Source: Actinomadura oligospora ATCC 43269
GTDB lineage: Bacteria; Actinomycetota; Actinomycetes; Streptosporangiales; Streptosporangiaceae
NCBI RefSeq assembly: GCF_000518265.1
Contig: NZ_JADG01000008.1
Location: forward strand, 310,001 to 374,000
Direction: 5' to 3'
DNA length: 64,000 nt
Part shown: positions 60,609-64,000 of the stretch, piece after piece
How the letters are laid out: every line of letters starts with the position of its first letter
How positions within the stretch are numbered: position 1 is the first letter of the stretch
Program-made: the position numbers and the translations under genes
The notes under the pieces: model-generated
What the model saw: the letters and a program-made list of their open reading frames with translations, nothing else
Told to the model about the DNA's origin: nothing
Databases searched by the model: none

Positions 60609-61325
60609 TCAGCCCGCGGCGGGGCCGAGCTCGGCTTCGGCGAGCCGGTCGTACAGGTCGGAGATGTCGGCGGTGTGCTGGCCAGCGACATGCAGCAGGA
60701 CGATCAGCTGGTCGACCAGGAGGCGTTCGAGCTCGGACCGGGCGACGTCCCGGTTCTCCAGCCAGTCGAGGCCCGCGGTCTCGACCGAGGCCATCCAGGA
60801 ACGCAGCGTGATGCGCAGGATCGGCGTCGGGATCTCGACGTCCATCGCGGTGAGGATGCGGCCGAGCAGCAGCTGCCGGATGCCGTCCACGATCTCGCCG
60901 ACCTCGCCGGAGCGGTCGGCCGGGCCGCCGCGCAGCAGGGCGGTGAAGCCCGCGGCGTGGCTCTCCACGAAGTCGAAGTAGCGCTCCAGCGACACCCGGA
61001 GCCGGTCGATCGGGGAGCCCTCGGTGGGCGGCTCGAGCAGCACCGACAGCTTGTGGGCGGCGTTGCCGAGGGCGGCGAGGTAGAGCTCGTACTTGCCGCC
61101 GAAGTAGTGGTAGACCAGCGCGCGGGACGCGCCCGCCGCGGCGGCGACGTCGTCGATGGAGACGTCCTCGGGCGGGCGGGTGCTGAACAGCTGGAGCGCG
61201 GCCTCGATCAGTTCGTCGCGGCGCTCGTCCACGCTGAGGCGGCGCCTGGCCTGACGGGCGCCGCCGGCCCGCCGGTCGCGGGTGTTCGCTCGCCGACCGC
61301 CGCCGGTCACTGCACGATCTGCCAC
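60609..61325 (-). CDS. TetR/AcrR-family transcriptional regulator
   Basis: 238 aa if GTG 61325 starts it; GTG 61310 is equally possible and the frame is open to 61493. HTH: DELIEAALQLFS, DVSIDDVAAAAGASRALVYH and YFGGKYELYLAAL. The C-terminal ligand domain (RYFDFVESHAAGFTALLRGG) is of the common type with unknown ligand. A basic leader (RRANTRDRRAGGARQARRRL) precedes the HTH. Divergent from the LacI gene, which it may control. Confidence 0.88.
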   Translation of the reverse strand: MADRAVTGGGRRANTRDRRAGGARQARRRLSVDERRDELIEAALQLFSTRPPEDVSIDDVAAAAGASRALVYHYFGGKYELYLAALGNAAHKLSVLLEPPTEGSPIDRLRVSLERYFDFVESHAAGFTALLRGGPADRSGEVGEIVDGIRQLLLGRILTAMDVEIPTPILRITLRSWMASVETAGLDWLENRDVARSELERLLVDQLIVLLHVAGQHTADISDLYDRLAEAELGPAAG

Positions 61326-61622
61326 TCGGGAAGGGTATCCGAGGCCGCGTCCGGGCACGGCCGCGCCGCCACGCGGGCCTGTCCCTTTCTCCGGGCCTCC
61401 CGGGAAGCCGTCCCCCCGGTGACGGGCGGAAACGGCGGGAACGTTCCCGGGCCGCGTGCCCCGAACTCCGATTGGCGGCTGCCCGTTACTCACTGTTGCG
61501 CCGATTTCGGGCGAAGCCGAGGCATCATGGCATCTCCTCCCGAGCGAGGACGGTGTTCGGGCGGCCCGTGCGTCCGGAACACCGCGAGTGGCATGACCCG
61601 CAAGGCCCCCGGACGGAGTGCC

Positions 61623-62723
61623 ATGTCAGACGGAGAAACGACCCCGCCACGCGGCGCCGAGACGCTGCGCAGGGAGATCCCGCGCTCGCAGGTCCCGCGA
61701 CCTCGCGCGGGCACGCTGCCCCTGCCCGCGCCCAAGCCGACGATCCGGAACGTGGCCGAACGCGCCGGGGTGTCCAAGTCGCTGGTGTCGCTGGTGATGC
61801 GCGGCTCCCCGCACGTGAGCGAACGCAGACGGGCGGCGGTCCTCCAGGCGGCGCGGGAGCTCGGCTACCGGCCGAACGCGGTCGCGCGGAGCCTGGTCGA
61901 GGGCCGCACCCGGCTGATCGGCGCGATCGTCGCGGACCTGCACAACCCGTTCTTCGCCGAGTTCCTGGACGGTCTCCAGGAGTCGCTGCACGGCGCGGGC
62001 CTGCGGATGCTGGTCGGCTCCGGGCGCTGGGACCCGCTGTTCGAGGCCGAGGCCGTCGAGGCGTTCCTGGAGATGCGGGTGGACGGCCTGGTGCTGCTCA
62101 GCGTCGTCCCGGAGTCGCTGAAGGAGGCGGCGTCGTCGGTGCCGGTCGTGGTCGTCGGCGAACGCGACGTGCAGGGCGTGGACATCGTGGTGGACGACGA
62201 CGAACTCGGCGCGTCCCTCGCCGTGGACCACCTGGTGGACCTCGGCCACCGGCGGATCGCGCATATCGAGGGGGCGCGCTCCACCACTGCCCGGTACCGG
62301 CGCGCGGGCTACGAGAAGGCGATGCGGCGACACGGCCTGGCGGACGAGATCGTCGTCGAGCCCGGCGACTTCACCGAGGAGGGCGGGTACCGCGCGGCGC
62401 GCACGCTGCTCGCCCGGCCCGACCGTCCCACCGCGATCTTCGCGCCGAACGACCTGGTCGCGACGGGCGCGCTGTCGGCGGCGGACGAGCTGGACCTGCC
62501 GGTCCCGGAGAAGGTGTCGATCGTCGGGTACGACAACACCCATCTCGCCGCGATCCGGCACATCTCGCTGACCAGCGTGAACCAGCCGCGCCGCGACATG
62601 GGCCGGGTGGCCGCCGAGCTGCTCACCACCCGGATCGGGGATCCGGCGCGGGCCGCGCGGCAGAATCTCGTCGTTCCGCACCTGGTCGTCCGGTCGTCCA
62701 CCGGGCCTGTCCCGGCGCTGTGA
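61623..62723 (+). CDS. LacI-family transcriptional regulator
   Basis: 366 aa from ATG 61623 with GGAG 5 bases upstream. An unusual 38-residue polar leader precedes the HTH (PTIRNVAERAGVSKSLVSLV, hinge helix GYRPNAVARSLV). The periplasmic-binding-protein-like ligand domain is complete (IGAIVADLHNPFFAEFLDGL ... IVGYDNTHLAAIRHISLTSV). A sugar-like effector is likely, but no sugar genes adjoin. Confidence 0.92.
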   Translation: MSDGETTPPRGAETLRREIPRSQVPRPRAGTLPLPAPKPTIRNVAERAGVSKSLVSLVMRGSPHVSERRRAAVLQAARELGYRPNAVARSLVEGRTRLIGAIVADLHNPFFAEFLDGLQESLHGAGLRMLVGSGRWDPLFEAEAVEAFLEMRVDGLVLLSVVPESLKEAASSVPVVVVGERDVQGVDIVVDDDELGASLAVDHLVDLGHRRIAHIEGARSTTARYRRAGYEKAMRRHGLADEIVVEPGDFTEEGGYRAARTLLARPDRPTAIFAPNDLVATGALSAADELDLPVPEKVSIVGYDNTHLAAIRHISLTSVNQPRRDMGRVAAELLTTRIGDPARAARQNLVVPHLVVRSSTGPVPAL

Positions 62724-63055
62724 TCCGGCGCGGTGGAGACCCGGGTGTGACGCGCCCGCGCTGAGGGGAGTTCCGGCTGGTGACGGGCTTGGCGTCCGGC
62801 GTCGGAGTGGGTCGTTCAGCGGTGGGTAGCGGATGGGTCGATCATCGTCCCGAAGTGGTGGCCCCCGGGTAAGGGGCTCGCCAAGCCTGACGCGATCGGT
62901 CGACCGGACCGAGCCGTCCGGTGGTTAATGGGTGGACCGTTCGGCGGATTCGGGGCCCTCGCCGAAGCGGGCCGAATCCCCAGGGGAGGACGGTCCGGGC
63001 GGGCCTCGTGGAACGGACACGGGAAAGATCGGGTTCACCCAGGGGGGCGAGTTCC
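62724..63055. other. 332-bp intergenic region
   Basis: GC-rich spacer between the LacI gene and a small gene, with the latter's ribosome site (AGGGGGGCGA, 63041-63050) at its end. I see no convincing terminator, promoter or gene. Confidence 0.35.
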
Positions 63056-63289
63056 GTGCGGGATCCGGAATTGGTGTCGTGTGCGCAGCGGGCGGCGAAC
63101 GAGCTCGAGCGCGCCTGGTCGGAATGGCGCAACCAGCGGGGGCTCGCCGAGCAGGTGTCGGAGTCGGTCGCCAGCTACGTGGCCCACTCGATCGATCATC
63201 CGTGGGGCCGTCCGCGCGTGGTCCTCGGCCTGGACGCCGACGAGGCCCGGGCGCTCGCGGCGCTCCTGAGCACCCCGCGCGGCTTCTGA
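63056..63289 (+). CDS. small hypothetical protein
   Basis: 77 aa from GTG 63056 after AGGGGGGCGA. Helical, with one Cys (ELVSCAQRAANELERAWSEW), then QVSESVASYVAHSIDHPWG and a GLDADEARALAALL end. The even composition and ribosome site support a real gene; family not recognised. Confidence 0.6.
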   Translation: MRDPELVSCAQRAANELERAWSEWRNQRGLAEQVSESVASYVAHSIDHPWGRPRVVLGLDADEARALAALLSTPRGF

Positions 63290-63449
63290 CGGCCCTCGGG
63301 CGGCCTGGGCGGCGCGTGATTCGTGTGCCGGAAGGGACGCGTGGCGTCGAGGTTTTGGTTCTGTGTCCGTGTGGACGGATATGCCTTCCCAGCTTGGCAT
63401 GGGCCGGTTCTGGAGGGCCGAGCACGGACACCGATTTCGTGGAGTCCGT

Positions 63450-63477
63450 TTGACGAACGCCTCCTGGTGTGCAAACT
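63450..63477 (+). promoter_or_regulatory. candidate promoter of amidase gene
   Basis: TTGACG (63450-63455), 16 bases, CAAACT (63472-63477), giving a leader of about 37 bases to GTG 63521. The -35 is strong, the -10 weak. Confidence 0.45.
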
Positions 63478-63520
63478 GGCAGGGGCGTTTGTCACGGAAG
63501 CATCACGAGAGGACGACTCG

Positions 63521-64000
63521 GTGCGCATTCATTCAGCGCGCGGCCCGGTGGCGGTCGGACTGGCCCTGTGTCTCGGGGCGCTGACCGCCTGCGGGAGCGG
63601 GTCGTCAGGTGATCAGGCGGCCGGAGCGGAGCGGGCGGCGCCTCCGGAGGCGTCCGGCGAGGCCGCCGCTCCGGGCGCGACGTCGCCGGGCAAGGAGCCC
63701 GCCGCTCCCACGGGTTCGCTGCGCGGCAAGACCATCGCGATCGACCCCGGGCACAACGGCGGGAACGACAACGCGCCGTCCGCGATCAACAAGCAGGTGG
63801 ACGTCGGCAACGGCCGTAAGGAGTGCGACACCACCGGGACGCAGACCGCGTCCGGGTACACCGAGCACGCCTTCACCTGGGACGTGTCGAAGCGGCTACG
63901 CAAGCTGCTCCAGGCCCAGGGCGCCAAGGTCGTGATGACCAGGAAGAACGACACGGGCGTCGGGCCGTGCGTGACCGAGCGCGCGGCGACTGGGAACAAG
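63521..64000 (+). CDS. lipoprotein N-acetylmuramoyl-L-alanine amidase, cut by window edge
   Basis: The first 160 codons are present; the gene runs off the right end. GTG 63521 follows AGAGGA. Signal with lipobox LTAC, Cys24, then an Ala/Gly/Pro linker. The amidase_3 zinc domain begins GKTIAIDPGHNGGND (zinc His78) and continues GYTEHAFTWDVSKRLRKLL (zinc Glu115) and GAKVVMTRKND. It should cleave the amide between MurNAc and L-Ala of peptidoglycan outside the membrane. An insert rich in Asn/Lys/Cys between the two zinc ligands (two Cys, KECDTTG and GPC) may carry a disulfide. Confidence 0.9.
   Translation, partial: MRIHSARGPVAVGLALCLGALTACGSGSSGDQAAGAERAAPPEASGEAAAPGATSPGKEPAAPTGSLRGKTIAIDPGHNGGNDNAPSAINKQVDVGNGRKECDTTGTQTASGYTEHAFTWDVSKRLRKLLQAQGAKVVMTRKNDTGVGPCVTERAATGNK

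Noticed and set aside
63290..63520. c-di-AMP riboswitch before the amidase gene
   Set aside because: None of the conserved ydaO blocks are present, unlike at 44.7 kb.

Overview
The window is about 72% GC, densely coded on both strands, with many GTG/TTG starts. It carries WhiB-like, BldC, XRE-DUF5753/DUF397, DUF3073 and ECF-sigma/CU044_5270 genes. This points to an actinomycete, most probably Streptosporangiales/Thermomonosporaceae (Actinomadura-like); that placement is inferred from gene content, not from an rRNA gene. I found no rRNA, tRNA, CRISPR array or replication origin.

Layout. 1-3.6 kb: a truncated secreted protein, an L,D-transpeptidase lipoprotein, an ECF sigma factor and its CU044_5270 partner. 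3.7-6.1 kb: a small zinc-ribbon protein and a pentapeptide-repeat membrane protein. 6.4-11 kb: a polyphosphate block (ppk1, a MutT1-type Nudix/phosphatase overlapping it, and a convergent CYTH-CHAD protein). 11-20 kb: GNAT, Wbl, rhomboid, SDR, a second beta-helix membrane protein, an SMR/Gdx exporter, and a divergent pair of one-pass membrane proteins of unknown role (one Pro-rich, one with an HTH-like N-terminus). 20-23.3 kb: a FadE5-type acyl-CoA dehydrogenase and an IS30-family insertion. 23.4-29.3 kb: DUF6458, an I36-type secreted protein with an AraC regulator that appears to lack a normal start codon, and the bkdABC operon for branched-chain 2-oxoacid oxidation.

29.6-37.2 kb is the most accessory-looking stretch: an AAA ATPase fused to a PD-(D/E)XK-like domain, a GHKL ATPase, an XRE-DUF5753 regulator with two DUF397 proteins, a TRAFAC-like GTPase translationally coupled to an unrecognised protein, and a third beta-helix membrane protein.

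37.3-54.2 kb holds purine synthesis in two pieces. The first is purS - GHKL ATPase - purQ - purL, where PurL has an extra 370-residue repeat-rich N-terminus. The second is purF-purM. Between them lie a LysE exporter, a cell-wall protein behind a clear c-di-AMP (ydaO-type) riboswitch, a subtilase, a membrane Ser/Thr kinase with a collagen-like linker, a sterol-carrier-family protein, a LamG protein and a DUF4190 protein. 54.2-60.3 kb continues with a cyclase-homology protein, YdcF/SanA, DUF3073, valine dehydrogenase, a conserved hypothetical and bldC; the order purF-purM-DUF3073-vdh-hypothetical-bldC is the one known from Streptomyces. The right end has divergent TetR and LacI regulators, a small unknown and a lipoprotein amidase cut by the window edge.

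Two themes recur. Several genes have a -10-like hexamer 6-8 bases before the start codon and no Shine-Dalgarno sequence (leaderless mRNA type). Several otherwise ordinary proteins contain in-frame minisatellites that encode Gly/Pro/Ala-rich repeats.
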